Shown piece after piece: positions 18,130 through 27,168 of a stretch of 64,000 bases of DNA. A program made the position numbers and the translations under genes. Each line of letters begins with the position of its first letter. Positions within the stretch are counted from its first letter, which is position 1. Below the pieces are notes generated by a model. The model did no database searches. It was not told where the DNA came from and worked only from the letters and a program-made list of their open reading frames with translations. The stretch comes from Pseudomonadota bacterium (GTDB lineage Bacteria > Pseudomonadota > Alphaproteobacteria > Sphingomonadales > Sphingomonadaceae), in contig JAJZTH010000003.1 of the NCBI GenBank assembly GCA_021849075.1, positions 124,001 to 188,000 of the forward strand, written 5' to 3'.

Positions 18130-18926
18130 CAGAAAGCGAACTCGGTGATGATCGGGATATGATCGGACGGCTTGCCCCAGCTGCGCGCCGGTTCGACCAC
18201 GCGATGGCTGGTCGCCCTGTCCGCGACATCGCGCGTCATCCACATATGGTCGAGGCGACGGCCGCGATCGGAGGCGAGCCAGTCCTTCGCGCGATAGCTC
18301 CACCAGGTATAGAGGCGGGCCGGGGCGGGATGGAAATGGCGGCCAATGTCGACCCAGTCGTTCGACGCCTGCAACCGGCCCAGTATCTCGCACTCGATCG
18401 GCGTGTGGCTGACGACGTCGAGCAACTGCTTGTGGCTCCAGACGTCGGATTCGAGCGGCGCGATGTTGAAATCGCCGGTCAGGATGGTCGGCTTGTTGTC
18501 GAGCGCCGACGACCATTGAATCATGCGTTCGAGAAAATCGAGCTTCTGGCCGAATTTGGGATTCACATCACGGTCGGCCACATCGCCGCCGGCGGGGACA
18601 TAGACATTTTCGATCCGCACGCCATTGTCGAGGCGCACGCCGACATGGCGCGCTTCGCCATTGGCCTGCCAGTCGAACCGGTCATCTTCATGCACCGGCA
18701 CCTTGCTCATGATGGCGACGCCATGATGCATACGCTGGCCGTTCAGCACCTGATGGACATAGCCCAGCCGTTTGAACATGTCGGTCGGGAAAATCTCGTT
18801 CACCACCTTCGTTTCCTGAAGGCAGAGAATGTCGGGTGCCTCCTGACGGAGCAGCTGTTCGACAATATCGATGCGTGCGCGGACGGAGTTGATGTTCCAG
18901 GAGCAGATGGAAAGTGTGTCGGCCAT
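18129..18926 (-). CDS. xth: Exodeoxyribonuclease III
   Basis: A 265-residue ExoIII/AP endonuclease-family enzyme for base excision repair. It has SWNINSVRAR at the N-terminus, LCLQETKV (metal-binding Glu), LTGDFNIAP (Asp and Asn of the active site), RLDHMW, and the final SDHIPI with the catalytic His. The start at 18926 gives MADTLSICSWNINS, the normal family start; an upstream ATG adds 12 residues without support. It is first in the xth-ribA-ldt operon. Confidence 0.95.
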   Translation of the reverse strand: MADTLSICSWNINSVRARIDIVEQLLRQEAPDILCLQETKVVNEIFPTDMFKRLGYVHQVLNGQRMHHGVAIMSKVPVHEDDRFDWQANGEARHVGVRLDNGVRIENVYVPAGGDVADRDVNPKFGQKLDFLERMIQWSSALDNKPTILTGDFNIAPLESDVWSHKQLLDVVSHTPIECEILGRLQASNDWVDIGRHFHPAPARLYTWWSYRAKDWLASDRGRRLDHMWMTRDVADRATSHRVVEPARSWGKPSDHIPIITEFAF

Positions 18927-19005
18927 GCTACGCCAACTAGGAGCGCGCGCGTCGTTGCGCAAGCGGCAGGACGTCCCGGAAGGTCGCGTAAACGGGACAA
19001 AGTAA

Positions 19006-19037
19006 GACCCCCGCTCCGGGGGCGTGGAACGGGGGTC
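19006..19037 (-). terminator. GC-rich hairpin between lolA and xth
   Basis: GACCCCCG and CGGGGGTC form an 8-bp perfect stem around a 16-nt loop, followed on the minus strand by TTACTTT. It lies about 190 nt downstream of lolA and upstream of xth and could end the lolA transcript. The remaining bases of the 296-bp gap (18927-19222) show no gene. Confidence 0.45.
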
Positions 19038-19222
19038 TCGATCGCGCCCTTGAAGCGCTTCGCGGCGAAGGATGGGGACCGGGTAACAGGGGGGAAATCC
19101 CGGTATTGTCCTCCGCCGTGGATTACTGGATAGCCCGCTTCATATGAGCCGCAGATGAACGGATCGGAAAGTTTTTCCATCCATCCGGCAAGGCGCTCGG
19201 GCCATCCCGCAATGCAACGCAA

Positions 19223-19858
19223 TCAGCCGCCGGACCGTCCCCTGGGCCGCGGATCGACCCAGCGAAAGGCGGAGTCGGCGACCGGCACGCCATAGCGCTG
19301 GTTGGTCAGGCGGACCGCCGTGCGGTTATTCTGCGAATCGAGCGCCACCCAGCCATAAAGCTGAAGCCCGGCCGGGCTGGCCGGATCACGTTTGAAGATC
19401 ATCGATATGGTGCCAAATTCAGGCCGCTTGGGATCGCGCGCCTGAACGCTGAGGATCGTCGGATCGCCGGTCGGCACGACCTTGCCGAATTTCGACAAAT
19501 CCTTCGACGGATCGAGCAACGCACCCAACGGCGAATTGCCGATCGGCCAACGCTGCACCTGACGCACTTCATAATCGATCATGGTCAGCGCCTTGCCGTC
19601 GCCCACGATCAGCAGCGGCACGCCTTTTTGATATTGGAAACGGATCTTGCCGGGCTGTTTGATGGTCAGCTGACCGGTCAGGGTCTGGCCGTTGCGGTCG
19701 GTCTGACTGAAATCGGCGGTCATGGTGGTGACGGCGCGTATATAGGCGTTGACCTTGGCGAGATCGGACTGTTCCTGCTGCGCGGCGGCAGGCAGGGCCG
19801 GCACGACCAAAGGTGCAGCGGCAAGGACCAGCGCGAGGGGCGCAATCATGCGCTTCAT
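19223..19858 (-). CDS. lolA: Outer-membrane lipoprotein carrier protein LolA-like
   Basis: A 211-residue periplasmic protein: signal peptide MKRMIAPLALVLAAAPLVVPALPAAAQ, then a LolA fold (TADFSQTDRNGQTLTGQLTIKQPGKIRFQY; LLIVGDGKALTMIDYEVRQVQRWP). LolA ferries lipoproteins released by LolCDE to the outer membrane. The start at 19858 follows GGAG by 9 nt and gives a correct signal peptide. The C-terminus is short and Arg/Pro-rich. A small RNA gene lies between it and ftsK on the same strand, so it probably has its own promoter in 19859-20112. Confidence 0.88.
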   Translation of the reverse strand: MKRMIAPLALVLAAAPLVVPALPAAAQQEQSDLAKVNAYIRAVTTMTADFSQTDRNGQTLTGQLTIKQPGKIRFQYQKGVPLLIVGDGKALTMIDYEVRQVQRWPIGNSPLGALLDPSKDLSKFGKVVPTGDPTILSVQARDPKRPEFGTISMIFKRDPASPAGLQLYGWVALDSQNNRTAVRLTNQRYGVPVADSAFRWVDPRPRGRSGG

Positions 19859-20112
19859 GGCGTTCAACTCCGGTTGTTCAGGGAGGATGGATGTAGGTGG
19901 CGGGGCTTGAACCCGCTGTGAACCCGGCTGTTCCCAAAATGCAAGGATTGCAGGGGTGATGGGGGAGAGCATTGGCGGTTATCCGGCGCGGATCGCCACC
20001 ATGCTCGATCCCCCATGCTCCCGCCTCGCCATGCCGGTCTTTCCGGCGGCACCGCTCCAATTATGTTATCGGCGCGGCAGCAGCAGGAAGACCCCTAGTC
20101 CCTTCCGAAGAC

Positions 20113-20174
20113 AAAAAAAAGGGCCGATCTGACGATCGACCCTGAAAGTTTTTAGGAGAGGATGCCTGAAAGGC
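20113..20174 (-). ncRNA. Small RNA, copy 2 of a three-member family
   Basis: About 62 nt, predicted start 20174. It has the same 5' hairpin GCCUUUCAGGC and anti-SD run AUCCUCUCCUAAAAACU as the other copies. The terminator is a 9-bp stem (20121-20142, one G-U pair) with a GUCA loop and eight U. Compared with copy 1, the stem bases differ with pairing kept (covariation). It lies between ftsK and lolA on their strand; the promoter is immediately after the ftsK stop. Confidence 0.75.
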
Positions 20175-20180
20175 CCGCCC

Positions 20181-20247
20181 TCTATGTTCGAAATGGTTCA
20201 TTGCCGCAAATGCGAAGGGCGAAACGACGATTGCGTATCGTGCAATC
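20181..20247 (-). promoter_or_regulatory. Promoter and upstream dyad of small RNA copy 2
   Basis: Minus strand: perfect dyad GATTGC-N7-GCAATC (20229-20247), 19 bp, TTGCGG (20204-20209), 17 bp, CATAGA (20181-20186), start near 20174. The block around the -35 box reads TTCGCATTTGCGGCAA, matching the motif TTCGCAYTTGCRRCAA shared by all three copies. Confidence 0.62.
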
Positions 20248-20266
20248 GCCCCGCTTTTCCTTCGAT

Positions 20267-22591
20267 TCAGATCGGATTCCCGTTTTCGTCGCGCAGCACT
20301 TCGCGGCGGCCGACATGGTTTGGCGGGCCGACCAGCCCTTCTTCCTCCATCCGTTCGATGAGGCGCGCGGCGGAGTTATAGCCGACGCGCAGCTGGCGTT
20401 GCAGCCAGCTGGTCGACGCCTTCTGGTTCTCGAACACCAGCTGGCATGCCTTGCGGAACAGCTGGGCGTCGGGGCTGTCGTCGCCCAGATCGACGCCGTC
20501 GAGGGCGAAGCTGCCCTCTTCCGGTTCCTCGGTAACGGCCGAGATATAGTCGGGCTGGCCCTGCGCGCGCCAGTGATCGGCGACCACGCGCACCTCGTCA
20601 TCGCTGACGAAGGGACCATGGACGCGGGTCAGCCCCTTGCCGCCATGCATGTAGAGCATGTCGCCCTTGCCCAGCAGCTGTTCGGCGCCCTGTTCGCCCA
20701 GGATGGTGCGGCTGTCGATCTTTGACGTCACGAAGAAGCTGATGCGGGTCGGCAGGTTCGCCTTGATGACGCCGGTGATGACGTCGACCGAGGGGCGCTG
20801 CGTCGCCAGGATCAGGTGGATGCCGGCGGCGCGGGCCTTTTGCGCAAGGCGCTGGATCAGGAATTCGACTTCCTTGCCCGCCGTCATCATCAGGTCGGCC
20901 AGTTCGTCGACCACCACCACAATCTGCGGCAGCGGCTGGAAATCCAGCTGCTCCTCCTCATAGATGGGCTTGCCGGTGTCGGGATCATAGCCGGTCTGGA
21001 CACGGCGGCCGAGCGGCTTGCCCTTGGCCTTGGCCGCGCGCACCTTCTCATTATAATTGGCGAGGTTGCGGACCGAGATGGACGCCATCATGCGATAGCG
21101 ATCCTCCATCTGCTCCACCGCCCATTTGAGCGCACGGATCGCCTTGCTCGGTTCGGTGACGACCGGGGCGAGCAGATGAGGAATATCGTCATAGGTCGAC
21201 AGTTCCAGCATCTTGGGATCGATCATGATCAGGCGTAGCTGGTCGGGCGTCATGCGGTAGAGCAGCGACAGGATCATCGCGTTCAGGCCCACCGACTTAC
21301 CCGAACCCGTCGTACCGGCGATCAGCAGATGCGGCATCGGCGCAAGATCGGCGATGATCGGTTCGCCGGAAATATTCTTGCCCAGGATGATCGGCAGCGT
21401 GGCTTCCTGCGCGAACTGTTCCGATGTGATAAGTTCGCGGAAAGACACGCCTTCGCGGTTCGCATTGGGCAGTTCGATGCCGATCACGGTGCGGCCGGGG
21501 ATGGTCGCGACGCGGGCCGAGAGCGCCGACATATTGCGGGCGATATCGTCCGCCAGCGCGATCACGCGGCTCGCCTTGATGCCGGGGGCCGGCTCCAGCT
21601 CATACATGGTGACGACCGGGCCAGGGCGAACCTCGACAATATTGCCCTTCACATGGAAGTCGTCGAGCACGGATTCGAGCAGGCGGGCGTTGCGCTCCAG
21701 CGCGGCCTTGTCGATCTTGCCGCCCTGGTTGGCGGGAATGGGATTGAGCAGATCGGGCGACGGCAGAGAACTGTTGCCGAACAGATCATCCTGGCTGACC
21801 GGCGCCATGGAGCGCTGCACCGGCGCAGGTTTGGGCGCCTGAATGGTGATAGGCGGCTTGGGTTCGTTCGACACCTGCTTGCGCGGGGCGATGACGCGCT
21901 CGGACGGTTCATCCTCGATATCGTCGCTGTCGGCCGGCACGGCGCCGCCGGCGAAGCTGAGGCTGGGGCGCGGCAGGCTGAGCCGGGGCAAGGAGGGACG
22001 ACGCAGCGCGATGATCGGCTTTTCCAGCGCCAGACTGCGATAGCAGGTGAACAGGCCGGCGATGATCGCGATGAAGATCAGCGCGCCCTTGATCCAGGGC
22101 GCGGCGACCGGAACCTGCGCGGTCAGGCTGGCCACGCCCTTTGCCGTGACGAGGCCGATGACCCCGCCCCAACCGGCGGGCAGGCCGACCAAAGGTTCGA
22201 TCTGGAACAGGGCCAGCGCTATGCCAATGAGCGCGATGCCGAACAGACATTTGCCAAATTGCCCCTTCCACCCGGTCATGTCCTGATCGCCCCAGAGGCG
22301 GCGGGCGGTGATGGCCATCAGCGGCAGGATCAGCGCAACCGGCACGCCCAGCAGCCAGAGCAGGAAGTCAGCCGTGAAAGCGCCGGGCGCGCGCATGATG
22401 TTGGAGACATGATCGCCCGCCACCGTGTTCATCGACGGGTCGCTGGGCGCATAGCTGAGCAGCGCCAGCGCCAGGAACAGGGTCGCCAGCATGAGCGCGA
22501 TCGCGCCGATCAACGCGCCGCTGCGAATAAGGCTGCGCTTGAGCATTTCGCGCCATTCCGGCGATCGTTTCACGGTGCGGCCGACGGCCAT
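20267..22591 (-). CDS. ftsK: DNA translocase FtsK
   Basis: A 774-residue septal DNA pump. The N-terminal ~170 residues hold about four transmembrane helices. A short Pro-rich linker follows, then the FtsK/SpoIIIE motor with Walker A GTTGSGKSVGLN, Walker B IVVVVDELADLMM, and a C-terminal winged-helix gamma domain (ASTSWLQRQLRVGYNSAARLIERME) that reads KOPS sites. It clears chromosome termini from the septum and activates XerCD at dif. The start is uncertain: 22591 (MAVGRTVKRSPEW) or the in-frame ATG at 22627. The linker is short relative to E. coli FtsK, as usual in alphaproteobacteria. Confidence 0.95.
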   Translation of the reverse strand: MAVGRTVKRSPEWREMLKRSLIRSGALIGAIALMLATLFLALALLSYAPSDPSMNTVAGDHVSNIMRAPGAFTADFLLWLLGVPVALILPLMAITARRLWGDQDMTGWKGQFGKCLFGIALIGIALALFQIEPLVGLPAGWGGVIGLVTAKGVASLTAQVPVAAPWIKGALIFIAIIAGLFTCYRSLALEKPIIALRRPSLPRLSLPRPSLSFAGGAVPADSDDIEDEPSERVIAPRKQVSNEPKPPITIQAPKPAPVQRSMAPVSQDDLFGNSSLPSPDLLNPIPANQGGKIDKAALERNARLLESVLDDFHVKGNIVEVRPGPVVTMYELEPAPGIKASRVIALADDIARNMSALSARVATIPGRTVIGIELPNANREGVSFRELITSEQFAQEATLPIILGKNISGEPIIADLAPMPHLLIAGTTGSGKSVGLNAMILSLLYRMTPDQLRLIMIDPKMLELSTYDDIPHLLAPVVTEPSKAIRALKWAVEQMEDRYRMMASISVRNLANYNEKVRAAKAKGKPLGRRVQTGYDPDTGKPIYEEEQLDFQPLPQIVVVVDELADLMMTAGKEVEFLIQRLAQKARAAGIHLILATQRPSVDVITGVIKANLPTRISFFVTSKIDSRTILGEQGAEQLLGKGDMLYMHGGKGLTRVHGPFVSDDEVRVVADHWRAQGQPDYISAVTEEPEEGSFALDGVDLGDDSPDAQLFRKACQLVFENQKASTSWLQRQLRVGYNSAARLIERMEEEGLVGPPNHVGRREVLRDENGNPI

Positions 22592-22694
22592 ATTCTTCAA
22601 TGTCCCCCAAATGTTCCAGATCGGCACAATGCGCCAAGCGGGGAGTCCCGGTCAAGGGCGCGCCCGATCGGCTCGTCCCGAAGCATTGGGGAAA

Positions 22695-23177
22695 TCAGGC
22701 GCGGGCCAGCGCCAGCAGCGCGTCGCCATCGACCCGCTGCACCGTCCATTCATCCATCGGCCGGGCGCCCAGCGCACGATAAAAGGCGATCGAAGGCGCG
22801 TTCCAGTCCAGCACCGACCATTCCAGGCGCGCGCAATCGCGTTCGATCGCCAGCCCGGCGAGGCGCGCCAGCAGCGCCTTGCCCGCGCCAAGGCCGCGTG
22901 CTTCGGGCAGGACGAACAGATCCTCCAGATAGAGGCCCGGCCGTCCTTCGAAGGTCGAGAAATTATGGAAGAAGAGCGCGAAGCCGACGGGTGCGCCATC
23001 ATGATCGGCGATCAGCACTTCCGCCATCGGGCGCGGACCGAACAGATAACGGGCCAGCGTATCGCGATCGGCCTTTACCTCATGGGCCAGCCGTTCATAA
23101 TCCGCCAGCGCGCGGATGAAGGCGAGGATGACGTCGATGTCTTGCGCCACCGCATCCCGAATGATGATCCCGCTCAT
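22695..23177 (-). CDS. GNAT-family N-acetyltransferase (SAT-like)
   Basis: A 160-residue GNAT protein resembling the diamine/thialysine acetyltransferase (SAT1/SAT2) group: DVILAFIRALADYERL, then LFFHNFSTFEGRPGLYLEDLFVLPEARGLGAGKALL (acetyl-CoA pyrophosphate loop RGLGAG) and LEWSVLDWNAPSIAFYRALGA. It probably acetylates a small amine; the exact substrate is unknown. Its start overlaps the stop of the downstream-lying EamA transporter gene (ATGA): the transporter is upstream in transcription, so both are in one operon. Confidence 0.85.
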   Translation of the reverse strand: MSGIIIRDAVAQDIDVILAFIRALADYERLAHEVKADRDTLARYLFGPRPMAEVLIADHDGAPVGFALFFHNFSTFEGRPGLYLEDLFVLPEARGLGAGKALLARLAGLAIERDCARLEWSVLDWNAPSIAFYRALGARPMDEWTVQRVDGDALLALARA

Positions 23178-24073
23178 GCTATGCCTGCCTCCACATGGGC
23201 GAGTTCCGCCCGTTTTGCGCGCGCCGCGATAAGGCAGGCGACGACGATGAGCAATGCGCCGGCCACGGTGGTCAAAGTCACCGCCTCGCCAAAGGCCAGC
23301 CAGCCGATGATCGCCGCCCAGACGAAGGCGCTATATTCGACCGGAATGAGCCGCTGCGCCTCCGCCCGCGCATAGGCCCAGGCGAGCGCGGCGAGCGAAG
23401 TGAAGGCCAGCGTTGCCGCAAGCAGCACCAGCGGCGCGGCGGTGAGCGGCGGAATGATGGCGAGCCATGGCGCACCCAAGGCGAAAACGCCGAGCATGAC
23501 GAGATGCTGGAAGAAGGCGACCTCGACCGGGGAGGCGCGCTGCGCCTGCTGACGCTGGAGGATGAGGTTCCAGGCGAAGAGCATGGCCGACGCCAGCACC
23601 GCCAGCGCGCCCAGCAAGGCATCGGCGTCATAATCGCCACGCAGCCGGCCCGACAGGATCACGCCGACGCCGACCAGCCCCAGCAGCGACGCGCCGATCG
23701 CTTCGCGCCCAACCTTTTCCTTCAGCAACCAGGCAGCGAGGTACAGGGCGACGAGCGGCGCGATGAAGGACAGCGCAATGGCTTCGGCCAGCGGCAGGCG
23801 CATGATCGCCCAGAAAAACAGCCCCGCCATCAGTGCGACGACTGTGCCGCGCAGCAGATGAAGCCGCAGGACCGCCCGATCGGGCCAACGCTGGCGCAAC
23901 AGTAGCATCAGCGCGAGGCCAAGGACGGTTCCGGTCACCGCCCGCCAGAAGAGCGCATTATAAAGGCCGATGGAAAGGCTCAGCCCCTTCATCGCGGCGT
24001 CCATGACCGAAAAGAGCGCAACGCCGGCGCAGCAGACGACAAAGGGAATCGCGAAAGAGGATTTTGCCTGCAT
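23174..24073 (-). CDS. EamA/DMT-family transporter
   Basis: A 299-residue inner-membrane protein with ten hydrophobic helices in two EamA repeats, typical of drug/metabolite exporters (GVALFSVMDAAMKGLSLSIGLYNALFWRAVTG at the start of repeat 1; EYSAFVWAAIIGWLAFGEAVT in repeat 2). The substrate is unknown. The start at 24073 (MQAKSSFAIPF) is chosen because the longer frame would run into the preceding gene. Only 7 bp separate it from the small ExbD-like gene upstream, so ispG, the ExbD-like gene, this gene and the GNAT gene may form one transcript. Confidence 0.85.
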   Translation of the reverse strand: MQAKSSFAIPFVVCCAGVALFSVMDAAMKGLSLSIGLYNALFWRAVTGTVLGLALMLLLRQRWPDRAVLRLHLLRGTVVALMAGLFFWAIMRLPLAEAIALSFIAPLVALYLAAWLLKEKVGREAIGASLLGLVGVGVILSGRLRGDYDADALLGALAVLASAMLFAWNLILQRQQAQRASPVEVAFFQHLVMLGVFALGAPWLAIIPPLTAAPLVLLAATLAFTSLAALAWAYARAEAQRLIPVEYSAFVWAAIIGWLAFGEAVTLTTVAGALLIVVACLIAARAKRAELAHVEAGIA

Positions 24074-24080
24074 CACCAAA

Positions 24081-24425
24081 TTAACGGTCGTCTTTAGCCG
24101 CGTCGGAAGCAGGCTTTTCGGAGATGAAACCAATTTTGTTATAGCCTTTGCGCTGCAAGGCGTAAATCAAACCACCTGTGCAGCGATAAGGCGTATCAGT
24201 GTCACCCAGAAGATGAACCGGGGGCCTTGGATTTTCATCAGAGGATAAGGCCGCATCGAGAGCAGCCTTATCCGTCATATCAAAGGTCTGCCCCTTGGTT
24301 GTCAGCAAGCAACGCCCATCGTCCTGCGACTGAATCCATATCGAAAAATGCGGTAACGACTTGGCTTCAATATGATCCGCGTTGATCAAAAGCAGCACCG
24401 CTGCAATGGAGCGTCGAAACGGCAT
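24081..24425 (-). CDS. Small ExbD/TolR-like periplasmic-domain protein, unassigned
   Basis: A 114-residue protein with an N-terminal basic-plus-hydrophobic anchor (MPFRRSIAAVLLLI) and a soluble domain whose C-terminal part (PPVHLLGDTDTPYRCTGGLIYALQRKGYNKIGFISE) reads like the ExbD/TolR periplasmic fold (strand, YxxVxxVI helix, strand, E-P). There is no ExbB/TolQ partner nearby, and the anchor lacks the usual TolR transmembrane Asp. It begins 4 bp after the ispG stop. It might be a stand-alone ExbD-like protein; function unknown. Confidence 0.6.
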   Translation of the reverse strand: MPFRRSIAAVLLLINADHIEAKSLPHFSIWIQSQDDGRCLLTTKGQTFDMTDKAALDAALSSDENPRPPVHLLGDTDTPYRCTGGLIYALQRKGYNKIGFISEKPASDAAKDDR

Positions 24426-24429
24426 TTCC

Positions 24430-25587
24430 TTATTCCGCCGCCACCTTCCCCGCGTCGATGCTTTCGGCTTCCAGCTTGGCCGCTTCGATTTCGGCCGCCT
24501 TGGCTTCAACCAGACGGACGATGTGGTCGACCATGTCGGCGTCCTGAATCGTGTGGTCGGTCACGCCGGACAGATAGACCATATGCTTGCCATTGCCTCC
24601 GCCGGTCAGGCCAATGTCGGTCTCGCGCGCTTCGCCGGGACCGTTGACGACGCAGCCCAGGACCGAGAGCGACAGCGGCGTATTGATATGCTGAAGCCGT
24701 TCTTCCAGCGCCTGCACGGTGCGGATCACGTCGAAGCCCTGCCGCGCGCAGGAGGGGCAGGAAATGACCTTCACCCCGCGGGTGCGGATGCCCAGCGTCT
24801 TCAATATTTCATAGCCGACGCGCACTTCTTCTTCGGGTTCGGCCGACAGGGATACGCGGATCGTGTCGCCGATTCCCGCCCAGAGCAGATTGCCGATGCC
24901 GATCGCGCTCTTGACCGTACCGCCGATCAGGCCGCCTGCTTCGGTAATGCCCAGATGCAGCGGGCAATCGACTGCGTCGGCCAGTTGCATATAGGCGGCG
25001 ACGGCGAGGAAGACGTCGCTGGCCTTCACCGCGACCTTATATTCGTGGAAATCCTGATCCTGGAGCAGCTTGATATGGTCGAGCGCGCTTTCGACCAGTG
25101 CTTCGGGGCAGGGTTCGCCATATTTTTCGAGCAGATCGCGCTCCAGCGATCCGGCATTGACGCCGATGCGGATCGAGCAATTATTCGCCTTGGCCGCCTG
25201 CACCACTTCGCGCACGCGCGCTTCGCTGCCGATATTGCCGGGATTGATGCGCAGGCACGCCGCGCCCGCATCCGCCGCTTCGAGCGCGCGCTTATAATGG
25301 AAATGAATGTCCGCGACGATCGGCACCCGCGCGGCGCGGACGATCTGGCCGAGCGCAGCGGTCGATTCCTCGTCGGGGCAGGACACGCGGATGATGTCGA
25401 CGCCAGCATCCTCGCACCGGCGGATCTGGTCGATCGTCGCCTTGACGTCATGGGTCAGCGTATTGGTCATGGTCTGGACGCTGACCGGCGCGCCGCCGCC
25501 GACGGGCACATTGCCGACCATGATCTGGCGGCTCTGGCGGCGGGCAATGTCGCGCCAGGGACGCAGGCCGGGATTATGTTCGGACAT
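24430..25587 (-). CDS. ispG: 4-hydroxy-3-methylbut-2-enyl diphosphate synthase
   Basis: A 385-residue enzyme of the MEP isoprenoid pathway, converting MEcPP to HMBPP with a [4Fe-4S] cluster. Cluster Cys are in [11 protein letters not shown] and [13 protein letters not shown]; the TIM-barrel start is [21 protein letters not shown]. It is the two-domain bacterial form. The C-terminal tail is Ala/Glu-rich ([19 protein letters not shown]). It starts 67 bp downstream of fadL's end region on the same strand, with a separate promoter likely between them. Confidence 0.97.
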   Translation of the reverse strand: MSEHNPGLRPWRDIARRQSRQIMVGNVPVGGGAPVSVQTMTNTLTHDVKATIDQIRRCEDAGVDIIRVSCPDEESTAALGQIVRAARVPIVADIHFHYKRALEAADAGAACLRINPGNIGSEARVREVVQAAKANNCSIRIGVNAGSLERDLLEKYGEPCPEALVESALDHIKLLQDQDFHEYKVAVKASDVFLAVAAYMQLADAVDCPLHLGITEAGGLIGGTVKSAIGIGNLLWAGIGDTIRVSLSAEPEEEVRVGYEILKTLGIRTRGVKVISCPSCARQGFDVIRTVQALEERLQHINTPLSLSVLGCVVNGPGEARETDIGLTGGGNGKHMVYLSGVTDHTIQDADMVDHIVRLVEAKAAEIEAAKLEAESIDAGKVAAE

Positions 25588-25654
25588 GAAAAAAGAGGCT
25601 CCGTTGGTACGAAGCCCCTATAGGGATTTTTGATGACGGTTAGAAGCGCTGGCT

Positions 25655-26956
25655 TCAGAAACGCAGGGTCATCGATGCGGCGACCTGATCGGCATTGCCG
25701 CTGGTTTGCGCCAGCGTGGTCGCAGTGACGGTCGCGGGCGACGGAAAATAGCTGTCGGGGCGAATGATGTTCGCCTTTTCCACGAAAGTATGGGCGTAGC
25801 TGAGGTTGAGCGCGGCGGCGGGCGAAATGTTGAAGGTCGCCCCGCCGGTCAGCCAGACGCGATCGCCATCGGGCACGCGCGTCGTCAAATGCTGCGGATT
25901 GGTGGGCGAACGATCGAACATGGTGCCGGCCCGCAGGGTGAGCGCGGGGCTGACATCATATTCGCCGCCGACGCTGACCGAGTAGCTGTCCTTATAGTCC
26001 AGTTCCTTGTTGGTCGTGCCGGTGGCGGAGGTGACGGCGATCCCCTTGAACCGCGACCAGTTATACCATTTGCCGGTCAGCATGGCGCGCAGATTAGGGG
26101 TCAGTTTGTGCATCATGCTGACAGTGACGATATCGGGCAGGTTGAGCGGCGCGCTGGCGTCAAATTCGCCATTGCCCGCCGCGATCGGGCCGACCAGGCC
26201 GGAAACCAGTTGCGTGCCCTGCAATTTGTGGCTGACGCCCGAGCGATAATGGACGCCGAAATTGGTGTCGCCGGTGGTATAGAAGAGGCCCGCATTCCAG
26301 CCGACCGACCAGTCGTCGCCCTTCAGGCTGGCAAAACCGTCCGTGGTGGCGAGCGGCGAAAGCTGGGGCAGCGCGTTGGTCAACGTCGCCTTGACATATT
26401 GCACGTCCACGCCGCCGCCGATCGACAGATTGTCGGTCAGCTTATAGGCGGCCGAAGGCTGGATATTATAGGTTTTGAGGTCGGTGTAGAGCGAGTCATA
26501 GCGGCCGAAGAAACCATCATCATATTCCAGCTTCAGGCCGAAGGGCGCGTTGACGCCAAAGCCCACCCACAGCCGGTCGCTGACCTGCGCGCTGGTGTAG
26601 AAGCTGGGGATCGGGATCACGCTTTCAAACGGCTGACCGCCATCATTGCCGCCGATCGGCACGCGGACGGTGGAGCCGGGGATCGAGCGATAGGAACCAC
26701 GATTGGTCTGGTGGGCCGAAGCCATCAGCGCCGATCCGCCGGCTGAAATCTGAATGCCCTGCAACTGCGTCATCGCGGCCGGGTTGAAATAGATGGTCGA
26801 TGGGTCGTCGCCCGCCGCAGCGCCGCCGGACAATGCCCGGCCGATTTCGATGGGCGATTGCTCTTGCAGATAGAAACCGCCGGCAAAAGCGGGGAGTGGC
26901 GCGCTGATGGCGCCCGCAGCCAGCAGGATATGGGTCAAACGGCGTCTGGGGAACAT
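25655..26956 (-). CDS. OmpP1/FadL-family outer-membrane channel
   Basis: A 433-residue outer-membrane beta-barrel of the long-chain fatty acid/hydrophobic compound transporter family. It has a signal peptide ending near AFAGGF; the mature N-terminus FYLQEQSPIEIGRALSGGAAAGDDPSTIYFNPAAM is the FadL hatch signature; the C-terminus ends in Phe (MTLRF) for BamA recognition. It imports fatty acids or hydrophobic substrates by lateral diffusion. Its mRNA leader has AGAGGAT, seven bases complementary to the anti-SD run of the small RNA encoded upstream at 27169-27226, hinting at post-transcriptional control. Confidence 0.93.
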   Translation of the reverse strand: MFPRRRLTHILLAAGAISAPLPAFAGGFYLQEQSPIEIGRALSGGAAAGDDPSTIYFNPAAMTQLQGIQISAGGSALMASAHQTNRGSYRSIPGSTVRVPIGGNDGGQPFESVIPIPSFYTSAQVSDRLWVGFGVNAPFGLKLEYDDGFFGRYDSLYTDLKTYNIQPSAAYKLTDNLSIGGGVDVQYVKATLTNALPQLSPLATTDGFASLKGDDWSVGWNAGLFYTTGDTNFGVHYRSGVSHKLQGTQLVSGLVGPIAAGNGEFDASAPLNLPDIVTVSMMHKLTPNLRAMLTGKWYNWSRFKGIAVTSATGTTNKELDYKDSYSVSVGGEYDVSPALTLRAGTMFDRSPTNPQHLTTRVPDGDRVWLTGGATFNISPAAALNLSYAHTFVEKANIIRPDSYFPSPATVTATTLAQTSGNADQVAASMTLRF

Positions 26957-27168
26957 GGCAAATCCTCTACTTGTTTGGCGACTCTTCTGGTGCCGGTCGG
27001 CGCTGCTCCAACGCGCAAACCAGGCTTATGAGCCAAGCGGCTTATCAAAGATGCGGTTAATTTCCAGTGCACTGACCGACGAAATGCGCGGTTTCAGGCG
27101 ACTTTTGCGCCGCGGCTGCGGTGTGGACGCTACGGCAGGGATGGAAAAGCGGGGAGCAAAAAAAAGAC

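Noticed and set aside
20161-20725. + strand frame starting MPERPAL after AGGAGAGG, and similar MPER starts in the other two repeat copies
   Set aside because: The frames diverge or stop after about 12-30 codons in the three copies, whereas minus-strand promoter spacing, hairpin and terminators are kept; the conserved unit is an RNA gene on the other strand.
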